This document shows positions 8,215 through 15,674 of a stretch of 64,000 bases of DNA, piece by piece. Made by a program: the position numbers and the translations under genes. The first letter of the stretch is position 1. Each line of letters starts with the position of its first letter. The stretch covers positions 1,364,001 to 1,428,000 of the forward strand of contig JADKKB010000007.1 of the NCBI GenBank assembly GCA_016720705.1, read 5' to 3'. Source of the DNA: Chloracidobacterium sp. Lineage in GTDB: Bacteria; Acidobacteriota; Blastocatellia; Pyrinomonadales; Pyrinomonadaceae. The notes beneath the pieces were generated by a model, which did not search any database, had not been told where the DNA came from, and saw nothing but the letters and a program-made list of their open reading frames with translations.

Positions 8215-9423
8215 ATGACATTTAAAGATTTAGGCTTGCTGCCGGTTTTCACCGACAAATGCGAGCAAATGGGTTATACCGAACCGACTCCGGTTCAGAA
8301 ACAGGCTATTCCTGTAGTGCTGCAAGGCGGCGACATTCTCGCTAGTGCTGAGACCGGCACCGGCAAAACGGCGGCATTTCTGCTGCCTATACTGCAGATG
8401 CTTGGCGACAACAAGGGCAAGCCCGGAACTCGGGTTTTGGTCCTGTCGCCGACACGCGAACTGGCCAATCAGACCGAGGCCGCTTGCCGCGAGTTTGCCC
8501 CCAAGGGCATCTCGTGTACAGCGATCATCGGCGGCGCAGGTTACAAGCGTCAGATGGACTCGCTTCGCCGCGGTGCCAATATCATCATCGCAACGCCCGG
8601 CCGTCTGATCGATTTTATGGATCAGGGCCTTATTAATTTCAACAACCTGACGCATCTCGTCCTGGACGAGGCAGATCGTATGCTCGATATGGGCTTTTTG
8701 CCCTCGATCAAGCGTATTTCCAAGGTCATTCCGGCCAAGCGTCAGACATTATTCTTTTCGGCGACGATGTCGGCCGAGATCGAGCATATCGCTTACGCGA
8801 TGCTCAAGGATCCGACCTACATCGAGGTCAGCCCCCGCGGCAAGGCTTCGGGCCTGATCGAACAGACGGCGTATCCGGTTGCGCAGCAGTCGAAGATGCC
8901 CTTGCTGCTCGACCTGCTCGACCGCGAAGATTTTGACCGCGTTCTCGTCTTTACCCGCACCAAACGCGGCGCTGACCGCGTCGCCCACGTGCTCGAAAAG
9001 CGTGAGCACAAATCGAATCGCATCCACGGCGACCGTTCACAGTCGCAACGTGAAGCAGCCCTTCGGAGCTTCAAGTCGGGCCACACTAATGTGTTGGTCG
9101 CGACCGACGTTGCCGCTCGCGGCATCGATATCGATTCGATCTCACACGTTATCAATTACGATATCCCTGAGGCACCCGAGGATTACGTTCACCGCATCGG
9201 CCGTACGGGCCGTGCCGGCAACAAGGGTACGGCGATCACGCTCTTTACACTCGCCGAAGAACATTCGATGCGTGCTATCGAGCGTCTGACCGGTGAGAGG
9301 GTCGAGCGCGTCGTGCTTCCGGATTTCGGCGGTCACCATATGCCCGCGTCAGTCGCGGCAAAAAAAGCGGGTTCGCCCGCTCGTAAGACTTTCCGCTCAT
9401 TCGGCGGACGTCGCGGACGTTAG
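8215..9423 (+). CDS. rhlE: ATP-dependent RNA helicase, RhlE type (DEAD-box)
   Basis: 402 residues with the complete DEAD-box set: Q motif (PTPVQKQAIP), Walker A AETGTGKT near residue 45, PTRELA, TPGR, DEAD in VLDEADRMLDMGF, SAT in FFSATM, and C-terminal HRIGRTGR. A short basic, glycine-rich tail follows (FRSFGGRRGR). RhlE proteins unwind short RNA duplexes in ribosome assembly and RNA decay, often during cold stress. The start ATG follows the long structured leader. The short length favours RhlE over the longer DeaD. Confidence 0.93.
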   Translation: MTFKDLGLLPVFTDKCEQMGYTEPTPVQKQAIPVVLQGGDILASAETGTGKTAAFLLPILQMLGDNKGKPGTRVLVLSPTRELANQTEAACREFAPKGISCTAIIGGAGYKRQMDSLRRGANIIIATPGRLIDFMDQGLINFNNLTHLVLDEADRMLDMGFLPSIKRISKVIPAKRQTLFFSATMSAEIEHIAYAMLKDPTYIEVSPRGKASGLIEQTAYPVAQQSKMPLLLDLLDREDFDRVLVFTRTKRGADRVAHVLEKREHKSNRIHGDRSQSQREAALRSFKSGHTNVLVATDVAARGIDIDSISHVINYDIPEAPEDYVHRIGRTGRAGNKGTAITLFTLAEEHSMRAIERLTGERVERVVLPDFGGHHMPASVAAKKAGSPARKTFRSFGGRRGR

Positions 9424-9480
9424 TCCGTATTAGATCGCACGCCGTATATTTTGGGCGTGCTGGAGGTTAGGTATAAAATT

Positions 9481-9834
9481 ATGATCAAAACTACGGCTTA
9501 TGCCATCGGAGATTCGCTCGAGATGATGTGTTCGGCTTGTGATCTGGAACAAAACCACAAGGTTGTGACCGTGACCAAGCAGGGGAAGGTAACTAAGGCT
9601 TCGTGCGAAGCCTGTGAGACCGTCAGCACGTTTACCCGCGGCGTTAAAACCTCGGTCAATATGGGCACCGGCAAAAATGCCTCGCCCTATGATCGCGGCC
9701 GCAAGTACCGTAAAGGACAAGCGATGACTCACGACAAATTCGGCCGCGGCGAGGTCACCGCTGTTATTGAACCGCAAAAGATCGACGTGCTCTTCGGCGA
9801 CCAAACCCGCCGTCTGATCCACTCGCAGTCCTAG
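9481..9834 (+). CDS. Small zinc-ribbon protein with C-terminal Tudor/SH3-like segment
   Basis: 117 residues from the ATG at 9481. Two CxxC pairs (CSAC near residue 17 and CEAC near residue 43) make a zinc ribbon. The C-terminal part, HDKFGRGEVTAVI followed by KIDVLFGDQTRRLIHS, resembles the small beta-barrel found at the end of UvrD/PcrA helicases and in CarD-like proteins, which contact RNA polymerase or nucleic acid. The gene follows the helicase by 57 bases, but nucleic-acid binding is inferred. A TTG 30 bases upstream could extend the frame but is weaker. Confidence 0.7.
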   Translation: MIKTTAYAIGDSLEMMCSACDLEQNHKVVTVTKQGKVTKASCEACETVSTFTRGVKTSVNMGTGKNASPYDRGRKYRKGQAMTHDKFGRGEVTAVIEPQKIDVLFGDQTRRLIHSQS

Positions 9835-9880
9835 TGTAACTGCCGTCCGCTCCGGCGCTCGGCACAGCTACGACATATAC

Positions 9881-9923
9881 AAAAGGCTATCCTGACGACC
9901 CCGGTCGTCGGATAGCCTTTTGC
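9881..9923. terminator. Bidirectional rho-independent terminator
   Basis: Near-perfect 19-bp stem: AAAAGGCTATCC and GACGACC pair with GGTCGTC and GGATAGCCTTTT around a CCGG tip. T-tracts on both strands allow it to stop the zinc-ribbon gene on plus and the small gene on minus. Confidence 0.85.
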
Positions 9924-9927
9924 TTGC

Positions 9928-10107
9928 TTACAGTTTCAGCCGTTCGTATTGGGCAAAGAGCTTTGTGATCTCAGCGTTGATCACCTGCCTGGCCGCCGGC
10001 GATGTCTCAGCGTCACGCCGCTTAACCAGAGCCTCGATCTGCTCCGCCAAGATCTCGGCCTTAGTCTCCGGCTTCTTACTCTTCGGCACCTGATATTTGT
10101 TTTCCAT
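9928..10107 (-). CDS. 59-residue hypothetical protein
   Basis: Frame MENKYQVPKSKKPETKAEIL to YERLKL, predicted to be mostly helical and charged with no cysteine and no membrane segment. It ends just before a bidirectional terminator in the right orientation, which supports it as a gene. It follows the cupin gene on the same strand by about 48 bases. No family recognised. Confidence 0.6.
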   Translation of the reverse strand: MENKYQVPKSKKPETKAEILAEQIEALVKRRDAETSPAARQVINAEITKLFAQYERLKL

Positions 10108-10155
10108 AGGTCGAATTTACTACATCTGGCCCGCGGTTTTCTGACAATTCGACTC

Positions 10156-10500
10156 TTAACCGTCGGTCTTTGGCACCTTGATCATCACAAGCAGCATTTT
10201 GAATCGGCTGATCGCATCCACCGCGTGCGGGACGTTGGCCGGCAACACGATCGTTTCGCCGCCGGTCAGTCTATGCTTCTCACCCGCAAGCGTGATGTCC
10301 GCGTCGCCCTCGATCACGTTTACAAACGCATCAAACGGCGCCTTGTGCTCGCTCAACCCCTCGCCCGCATCAAACGCAAACAATGTGATCGTCCCACCGG
10401 CGTTCTTAAGCATCACCCGACTGATCACAGACTTATCCTGATACGCCAAAGCCTCACCGAGACTCACCACAGTTGACCCGTCTTCACTCTTCGCATTCAT
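10156..10500 (-). CDS. Single-domain cupin protein
   Basis: 114 residues. Cupin motif 1 appears as EHKAPFDAFVNVIEGDADI and motif 2 as LPANVPHAVDAI, with one metal-ligand histidine in each, although motif 1 is less complete than usual. Proteins of this size bind a metal and a small molecule or act as isomerases; no substrate can be named. The ATG at 10500 is preferred because CCTCCC on the plus strand (GGGAGG, 9 bases before this start) is well placed; the ATG at 10509 would lie directly on that ribosome site. Confidence 0.75.
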   Translation of the reverse strand: MNAKSEDGSTVVSLGEALAYQDKSVISRVMLKNAGGTITLFAFDAGEGLSEHKAPFDAFVNVIEGDADITLAGEKHRLTGGETIVLPANVPHAVDAISRFKMLLVMIKVPKTDG

Positions 10501-10649
10501 ATCTTCCATCCTCCCATCGAAATTACACAGTCGTAGCCCTAATAATATTTAATTCACTCAATAGAGCGACTCGACCACTACCATTATATTACTCGTCCGC
10601 GCGAAACCGAGCACTCACATGCTCGTGCTCAGGCTTAAACGTGGAAAAG

Positions 10650-10678
10650 TTGACCTAGTTGCTGTTTACAGTAAATAG
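10650..10678 (+). promoter_or_regulatory. Candidate promoter and CTGTTTACAG palindrome before the SLOG gene
   Basis: TTGACC at 10650-10655 is followed 16-17 bases later by TAAATA/AAATAG. The palindrome CTGTTTACAG (10662-10671) sits in the spacer. The same CTGT-NN-ACAG pattern occurs in two further promoters between 12.6 and 13.5 kb. The promoter itself is weak. Confidence 0.4.
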
Positions 10679-10734
10679 TGTTAGTCTTGTAGAGTACGAA
10701 TTATTCGAGTCTATTTTAGGAGAATTTTGAAATT

Positions 10735-11082
10735 ATGAAAATGATGATTAGCGGAAGTCGGACGATCGATAGTTATGAGTTGCTTGATACGGCTGTCACT
10801 GAAAGCGGTTGGGAACCTACGGAGATACTCTCGGGCGGTGCATCAGGCGTTGATACTTTGGCCGAACAATATGCCGAACAGCACGGTTTACCCGTTACAG
10901 TTTTCCGGCCGAATTGGGCCCTCCATAAACGGGGTGCCGGCCATCGGCGCAACGAGGAAATGGTAATAGCCTGTGACGTACTGGTCGCGTTATGGGATGG
11001 CAACAGCCGTGGCACCGCCCAGGCCGTCGAGTTCGCCCGCAGACAAGGTAAGGATGTCTACGTTAAGGTCGCAAGACCATAA
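10735..11082 (+). CDS. SLOG / DUF2493-family Rossmann protein
   Basis: 115 residues beginning MKMMISGSRTIDSYELL, with the family's N-terminal SGSR loop, the central GGASGVDTLAEQYAE nucleotide-binding loop, and a C-terminal CDVLVALWDGNSRGTAQAV segment. This is the SLOG (Smf/DprA/LOG-like) fold, which binds nucleotide-derived ligands and often occurs in phage and defence regions. An AGGAG lies 12 bases upstream. Its promoter carries the CTGTNNACAG palindrome shared with the MerR/VWA cluster, suggesting joint control. Confidence 0.85.
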   Translation: MKMMISGSRTIDSYELLDTAVTESGWEPTEILSGGASGVDTLAEQYAEQHGLPVTVFRPNWALHKRGAGHRRNEEMVIACDVLVALWDGNSRGTAQAVEFARRQGKDVYVKVARP

Positions 11083-11152
11083 TTACCGGTAGGGGCGAAA
11101 CACTTCCGTGTCGGTAACCGATCGGTAAGTAGCGAAGTCGACCGTAAAGGGC

Positions 11153-11752
11153 CTACTTTGGCACTAAACTTTTAAGGAATTCGACCGTTTGCGCCTGGCG
11201 TGCCGTAAGTGCATAGAAGTCATATATTCGTGCCAGTGTTGATACTGCAGACCACCAAACAACCATTTTGGGGTTAACCAGAAAGACGTTCTCAAATACG
11301 TCGTTATCGTTGGATGAAAAGGAGTCAGACTTCCTAAAGAGTGCAAATTTGCTTTCTCTGGTCGGCTTATTATCGAGCTCCGCCATTAGGTTGTAATCAA
11401 CATTTCTGGGATCGTGGGCCAACATATTTCTAAGCTCTGATAGATAGCGGATAAATCCCCTGTGAGCCCTTGCCTGCTCGCCATCCCCCAACATCCCCAA
11501 CGAATTTGCGAACGCTACCTTTCCGCAATGCGAGTCGCTCATTGGGATAGCACTCATTATGTCTAACAGTTCCGGTCTTACGAGATTCGCGCAGATCCGG
11601 TCGGAGAAGGCAGCCTCCAAGAGAGCGTGGATCTTGATTATGAATGCCCAATCGCTCTCGCCTCGTACGCTCCTAAAGAACCCTTCAGCAAGTCCAAGCC
11701 GATTCTCAATCTGGCTTAGTTCATCATAAAACGAATTTTCTAATAACAGCAT
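11153..11752 (-). CDS. Hypothetical protein with HEPN-like RX4H motif
   Basis: 199 residues, largely alpha-helical. No certain family. The segment LRNMLAHDP near residue 112 contains R-N-M-L-A-H, which matches the RX4H motif of HEPN ribonucleases, and it is preceded by a long helix containing LLEAAFSDRI, also usual for that fold. The start is supported by GGAGG 6 bases upstream. Neighbours (SLOG, MerR cluster) make a role in stress or defence plausible. Alternative: a HEPN-like fold without nuclease activity. Confidence 0.6.
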   Translation of the reverse strand: MLLLENSFYDELSQIENRLGLAEGFFRSVRGESDWAFIIKIHALLEAAFSDRICANLVRPELLDIMSAIPMSDSHCGKVAFANSLGMLGDGEQARAHRGFIRYLSELRNMLAHDPRNVDYNLMAELDNKPTRESKFALFRKSDSFSSNDNDVFENVFLVNPKMVVWWSAVSTLARIYDFYALTARQAQTVEFLKSLVPK

Positions 11753-11821
11753 CCTAATCCTCCGGTGTAGATATCACTAACTTCTGATCCGTGAAAAAAT
11801 CAACCATTAGCTCGACACGGT

Positions 11822-12586
11822 TCAAAGATCGGCCTTATACCTAAGAACTTTTTCGATCACCCGAAGTAACGAATTCAATTCTCGCTCTGTGCCGGGTAGT
11901 TCACACGCGTCCGAAAGATGCAGTTCGATGCCGGGCCGGATCAAGCTGCGTGTCCACGCTTCGGGTCCGGCCAGGTTTCGCGACTTCCCGGGATGAGTCC
12001 GGTGTTCCGCTGACCTTTGGTCTGGCTTCGGCGTCGGGGCGCTCATCAGGAGTCGGGATAAGTATGCGCTTGCGTCGTTCTCTTCACTCATTTCGGGTGC
12101 CTGACCCGCAAGGTAGTCCTCACGCAATTTAGGGTCGGACATTACCATTACCTCTTCGCCCTCGCCTTTTCCGGATGACTCTATAAAAGTTTCGAGCTCG
12201 GTCCTATCGGTAAACACTTTGACCCGCTCCCGCAACAGTTTCTCCAGATCGTCGATCTCTCTTCCGGCGAGCAAACTCTTTATGACGCTTATCGGCAACC
12301 CTTCGGACTGCAGTTTCTTGATCACGAGCAGCGTGATCAGATGCCTGTAATTAAACAGCGACGCCGGGCCGCGCTTTTCCGTCGGTGTGGGCAGCAAACC
12401 TTCTGAAAGATAAAACCGGATCGTTCGCTCGTTTGGGTAGTCCGACACAGTTCCCTTGGGTTGCTCCCCCGGATTCATTTCCCTCAGAACTCGTTCTGCT
12501 GCCTCGGCAAGTCCTCTCACGCCTATATATTCGGTGCTTCGGTGATCTCGAAATGTGCCCTGCATAATATCACTCAATCGTACCAC
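11822..12586 (-). CDS. MerR-family transcriptional regulator
   Basis: 254 residues. The N-terminal MerR-type winged helix spans about residues 45-110: ERTIRFYLSEGLLPTP, then SLFNYRHLITLLVIKKLQS and GLPISVIKSLLAG. The C-terminal half is not a known metal- or drug-binding domain; it is acidic and then has a region with HLSD and CELPG, so the signal sensed is unknown. The frame starts with GTG at 12586; an ATG at 12565 is an alternative. It is divergent from the caspase-like gene, and the 158-base region between them carries two perfect palindromes. Confidence 0.85.
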   Translation of the reverse strand: MVRLSDIMQGTFRDHRSTEYIGVRGLAEAAERVLREMNPGEQPKGTVSDYPNERTIRFYLSEGLLPTPTEKRGPASLFNYRHLITLLVIKKLQSEGLPISVIKSLLAGREIDDLEKLLRERVKVFTDRTELETFIESSGKGEGEEVMVMSDPKLREDYLAGQAPEMSEENDASAYLSRLLMSAPTPKPDQRSAEHRTHPGKSRNLAGPEAWTRSLIRPGIELHLSDACELPGTERELNSLLRVIEKVLRYKADL

Positions 12587-12608
12587 AAATCGCCATTATC
12601 TCTAACTA

Positions 12609-12683
12609 GTGTCGACACAAAAAAGGTCGCTTGACATTTTCGATTAACAAGATATGCTGTCGACAGGATATAATGTCATATCC
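12609..12683 (+). promoter_or_regulatory. Divergent promoter region with paired operators for the MerR cluster
   Basis: Two perfect 10-bp palindromes with a TGTCGACA core: GTGTCGACAC at 12609-12618 and CTGTCGACAG at 12657-12666, centres 48 bp apart. The second lies inside a 19-bp spacer between TTAACA (12644-12649) and a perfect TATAAT (12669-12674), the unusual spacing that MerR regulators activate. A second possible promoter is TTGACA (12631-12636) with TATGCT (12653-12658), 16-bp spacer. A GGATAT/ATATCC repeat lies at 12666-12683. Confidence 0.65.
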
Positions 12684-12744
12684 CCGAAATTAAAACGTTT
12701 CGCAAATCGGCGTCGCATTGGTCGCCGAAAGGAGGCAAGAATAT

Positions 12745-13341
12745 ATGAAAAACGTAACACTGATACATCCGGCTGATCGGTCGACAGACGATTTGAAGCT
12801 GGTATACGCGGGGCTCGGACTTGAGCCAATTACTAATACGGCAAATGCCAATTTACTTGATGCGGTCGCTGAGTCAGAGAGAACTATTTGCCTTGGCCAC
12901 GGAGTTCCGCAGGGTTTGATCGGCACTGGTATGAGGCTATGCGTAAACGAGACATTTGTCCCGTTGTTCAAAGACCAGCCGAATAATATATACATATGGT
13001 GTAACGCGGACCAATATGTTAAGGATCATAAGCTGAGCGCATTCTGTACAGGGATGTTCATCAGTGAACCGCAAGAAGCGTATGTGTTCGGGATTGGCGC
13101 AACGCCTGAACAGCTCACGTATAGCAATAGGCTATTTTCAAGGCTTGTGAATCAAGGCATTAAAACCGGGCTCAGCAATTGGCGACTGGCCGAGCACGTC
13201 TTGACGCACTATAACGATCCGACCAATTCCGCAATAGAATATAACCGACAGCGGATATTTGCTTTTGACGGTGGCTGTGTAACCTACGGCCACCTCGGCA
13301 GTACACCTGCGCCTAGGGCGGCGGCATACACGGCCGCATAG
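12745..13341 (+). CDS. Caspase-like (clan CD) cysteine-peptidase-like protein
   Basis: 198 residues, no signal peptide. I recognise no named family, but the order of motifs fits a caspase/CHAT-type fold: a hydrophobic strand ending in His-Gly (TICLGHGVPQG, near residue 55) and a later strand ending in Cys (IYIWCNAD, near residue 92), followed by a loop with SAFCTGMFISE. The assignment is inference from the H-G...C pattern. AAAGGAGG lies 9 bases before the ATG at 12745; a TTG at 12718 is unlikely. It starts the plus-strand arm of the cluster with the VWA and aspartic-peptidase-like genes. Confidence 0.6.
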   Translation: MKNVTLIHPADRSTDDLKLVYAGLGLEPITNTANANLLDAVAESERTICLGHGVPQGLIGTGMRLCVNETFVPLFKDQPNNIYIWCNADQYVKDHKLSAFCTGMFISEPQEAYVFGIGATPEQLTYSNRLFSRLVNQGIKTGLSNWRLAEHVLTHYNDPTNSAIEYNRQRIFAFDGGCVTYGHLGSTPAPRAAAYTAA

Positions 13342-13361
13342 TTCACTTCACGGGAGCAGAT

Positions 13362-13431
13362 ATGAACTTGAGCTGCGGAGATCGACTGCCCGTTGTTGCC
13401 GATCTCCTCTTGCTCGACCCTCGAAGTTCAT
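13362..13431 (+). other. Three-stem intergenic hairpin
   Basis: Nested arms: ATGAACTT (13362-13369) with AAGTTCAT (13424-13431), GAGC (13370-13373) with GCTC (13412-13415), and GGAGATCG (13377-13384) with CGATCTCC (13400-13407). No T-tract follows, so it is not a standard terminator; it could be an mRNA-processing or attenuation element after the caspase-like gene. Confidence 0.55.
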
Positions 13432-13461
13432 CAGTTCCAAATAGACTCTATAGCAGGATAC

Positions 13462-13509
13462 TGTCGGCAGCAAACACTGTTGACAGTACCTTGCTAGAGT
13501 GCTATATTG
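13462..13509 (+). promoter_or_regulatory. Strong promoter with palindromes before the VWA gene
   Basis: TTGACA (13481-13486), 17-base spacer, TATATT (13504-13509). CTGTTGACAG (13478-13487) overlaps the -35 box, and CTGTCGGCAG (13462-13471) lies 16 bp upstream. Both are one mismatch from CTGTCGACAG in the MerR/caspase-like intergenic region. Confidence 0.7.
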
Positions 13510-13582
13510 AAAATTATCGGAATATTTGAGATTCACGACGCATTCGCTAATCAACGATCGACACGAAGACACGGAGGAAAAA

Positions 13583-14830
13583 ATGAAAAACAAAACAATT
13601 ATCGAGATCAAGACTATTAAGGAAAAATCAACTGCCGGCGAGGGCCAGACGATCGACGTGCTGGTACGCGTGGTTCCGCCGGAGAGGAACAATACCGAAT
13701 CCAAGCGGCCCAAGCTAAACCTCTCGGTCGTGCTTGACCGCTCCGGTTCGATGGGCGGCGAAAAGATGCAATATGCAAGGGAGGCGGCCAAGTACTGCAT
13801 TGATCAAATGCTCACGACTGACCGGCTTAGCACGGTCATTTTTGACCAGAGCGTTGACGTTTTGATCCCAAGCCAAGAGGTTCGAAACAAGGCGGCGATG
13901 AGATCCGAGATCGACCGGATCGAGGCTAGGGGTTCGACGGCACTTCACGAAGCGTGGGTGCGCGGGGGCTTGCAGGTGAGTGACCATCTCGATAACGACG
14001 CGATCAATCGGGTCCTGCTTATCACTGACGGTCAGGCGAACGTTGGTGAAACAAACGTCAATACGATCGTCCACCAAACTCGCGAACTCGGAAACCGGGG
14101 CATAAGTACCAGTACGATCGGGATCGGGCGCGACTTTAACGAGGATCTGCTGATGCCGATGGCTGAAGCCGGAAACGGCAACAGTTGGCACGTACAGGAA
14201 CCGGATGATATGCAGCGTATCTTTGAGGTCGAGCTTAAGGGCCTGATCGCTCAGGTGGGACACAGCGTGACCTTTGGCATAAAGCCGAAAGAAGGTGTTC
14301 GCGTGGTTGAACTCCTTAACGATCTCGAGCGGGACCCGTCCGGTAGATATAAGCTGCCGAATCTACAGTCCGGTTCGCCGCTTGAGATCGTCGTCAGGTT
14401 GGCGGTTCCGACAACAGAAGCCGGGGCAACGTTGCATCTTGCCGACTTTGACCTTTCATATATCGGGCAGGATTCGAAACTGCCGGAGAAGTCCAAGGCT
14501 AAGTTTCAGGTGGAGTTTGCTGCCGCTGAAGTCGTTGACGCTCTGGAGGAAGATCCGTCAGTCGCTCAAGCGGTGCTTTTGTTAATTAACGCACGGGCAC
14601 GCCGTGAAGTTGCCGAGCACATCGATCGCGGCGACCCGAGAAGCGCCAAATCGTCCCTTGCGGCGGCGATGGGCGCTACCGATCAAATGTTCTTGAGAGC
14701 TCCATCACCCGAACTTCGAAAGGAGTTGAACGATCTCGCCGGGATCGACGAGGCTCTCGATATTGATGATATGTTGGCCCGTAAGCTAGGATTGTACCAA
14801 CGGTACAACCGTCGAACCGGTAAGGAGTAA
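13583..14830 (+). CDS. Cytosolic von Willebrand factor A domain protein
   Basis: 415 residues from the ATG at 13583, with GGAGG 5 bases upstream. A VWA domain covers about residues 45-235: MIDAS DRSGSMGG (DxSxS), the threonine in GSTALHEAW, and LLITDGQANVG with the final aspartate, so metal binding should be intact. The C-terminal half is a beta region followed by helices ending MLARKLGLYQRYN. No signal peptide, so it probably works inside the cell as a protein-binding scaffold. It has its own promoter with the shared palindrome and is followed by an aspartic-peptidase-like gene. Confidence 0.88.
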   Translation: MKNKTIIEIKTIKEKSTAGEGQTIDVLVRVVPPERNNTESKRPKLNLSVVLDRSGSMGGEKMQYAREAAKYCIDQMLTTDRLSTVIFDQSVDVLIPSQEVRNKAAMRSEIDRIEARGSTALHEAWVRGGLQVSDHLDNDAINRVLLITDGQANVGETNVNTIVHQTRELGNRGISTSTIGIGRDFNEDLLMPMAEAGNGNSWHVQEPDDMQRIFEVELKGLIAQVGHSVTFGIKPKEGVRVVELLNDLERDPSGRYKLPNLQSGSPLEIVVRLAVPTTEAGATLHLADFDLSYIGQDSKLPEKSKAKFQVEFAAAEVVDALEEDPSVAQAVLLLINARARREVAEHIDRGDPRSAKSSLAAAMGATDQMFLRAPSPELRKELNDLAGIDEALDIDDMLARKLGLYQRYNRRTGKE

Positions 14831-14841
14831 GTACTTAAAAT

Positions 14842-14870
14842 GGCAGGGCGGCCCGGTTGGTCGCTCTGCC
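14842..14870 (+). other. Intercistronic hairpin
   Basis: GGCAGGGCG (14842-14850) pairs with CGCTCTGCC (14862-14870), 9 bp with one G-U. The ribosome site GGGAGG of the next gene follows at once, so the stem could affect translation or stabilise the upstream message. Confidence 0.5.
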
Positions 14871-14884
14871 GGGAGGACTATTTT

Positions 14885-15547
14885 ATGAAATTTAATTTCG
14901 AAGAATTTGACGGACACATACTCGCAAATATCGACGACAACGTCTGCCTTATCGACACCGGTTCGCCAGTCACATTCGGCGCCGGATCGTTGCCGTCGAT
15001 GGGGAACCCGACGATTATGGAAGGCCTACGTGGCAAGGGTGTTACGGAACTCGGAACTCTGCTCGGAAAGCCGTTTGACATCTTGATCGGCACCGACATT
15101 TTAGGGAAACACTCATTTCTGGTTGACTCGAACGCTAGGACGATCACTTTCGATGTGACCGATCGGATTGAAGGGGTCGAAGTCCGTTTGGAGAGTATTG
15201 GCGTACCAATACTATCGGGCCGCGTGGACGGGCAGGATGTGAGGCTCGCTCTCGATACGGGTGCAAAGGTCACTTTCCTAATGCCATCTCTGGTCGCCGG
15301 GGGCGAAGTCGTCGGACACTACGACGACTTTTATATCACCTGCGGAGCATTTACCTGCGGCAATTATCGGAAGGCAGTCGGTCTCGCCGATGTCACGCTG
15401 GATCTGATCGTTGGCGAATTGCCGCCCGATCTCGAAAACGGATTGGGGTCGATAGGCATCGACGGTATCTTAGGCAACGACATCTTTAATCACTATCCGA
15501 AGGTACTCTACGACCTTCCGAATGGCATTTTGACACTCGGTCGTTGA
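14885..15547 (+). CDS. Two-DTG aspartic-peptidase-like protein
   Basis: 220 residues from the ATG at 14885 (GGGAGG upstream). Two aspartic-peptidase signatures lie in one chain: CLIDTGSPVTFG near residue 20 and LALDTGAKVTFL near residue 124, each opening a beta-rich lobe that ends in a hydrophobic-hydrophobic-G segment (DILIGTDILGK; GILGNDIF). Bacterial retropepsin-like proteins usually have one DTG and dimerise; two in one short, unsignalled protein is a pepsin-like layout in miniature. Catalysis is inferred. It is the last gene of the MerR/VWA cluster, before a terminator. Confidence 0.75.
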   Translation: MKFNFEEFDGHILANIDDNVCLIDTGSPVTFGAGSLPSMGNPTIMEGLRGKGVTELGTLLGKPFDILIGTDILGKHSFLVDSNARTITFDVTDRIEGVEVRLESIGVPILSGRVDGQDVRLALDTGAKVTFLMPSLVAGGEVVGHYDDFYITCGAFTCGNYRKAVGLADVTLDLIVGELPPDLENGLGSIGIDGILGNDIFNHYPKVLYDLPNGILTLGR

Positions 15548-15610
15548 TCACGGATAGGAGCATTACTCGCCCTTTATCTATTGTCTATTGTTGGCAAACT
15601 TCCAAACAGA

Positions 15611-15645
15611 AGAGGCCGCCCCAATTCGACGGGGCGGCCTTTTTA
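15611..15645 (+). terminator. Rho-independent terminator of the VWA/peptidase cluster
   Basis: AGGCCGCCCC (15613-15622) pairs with GGGGCGGCCT (15631-15640), 8-base loop, then a T-tract. Confidence 0.9.
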
Positions 15646-15674
15646 ACTTCAGTTAGACTGCGAAAGTTGCGGTT

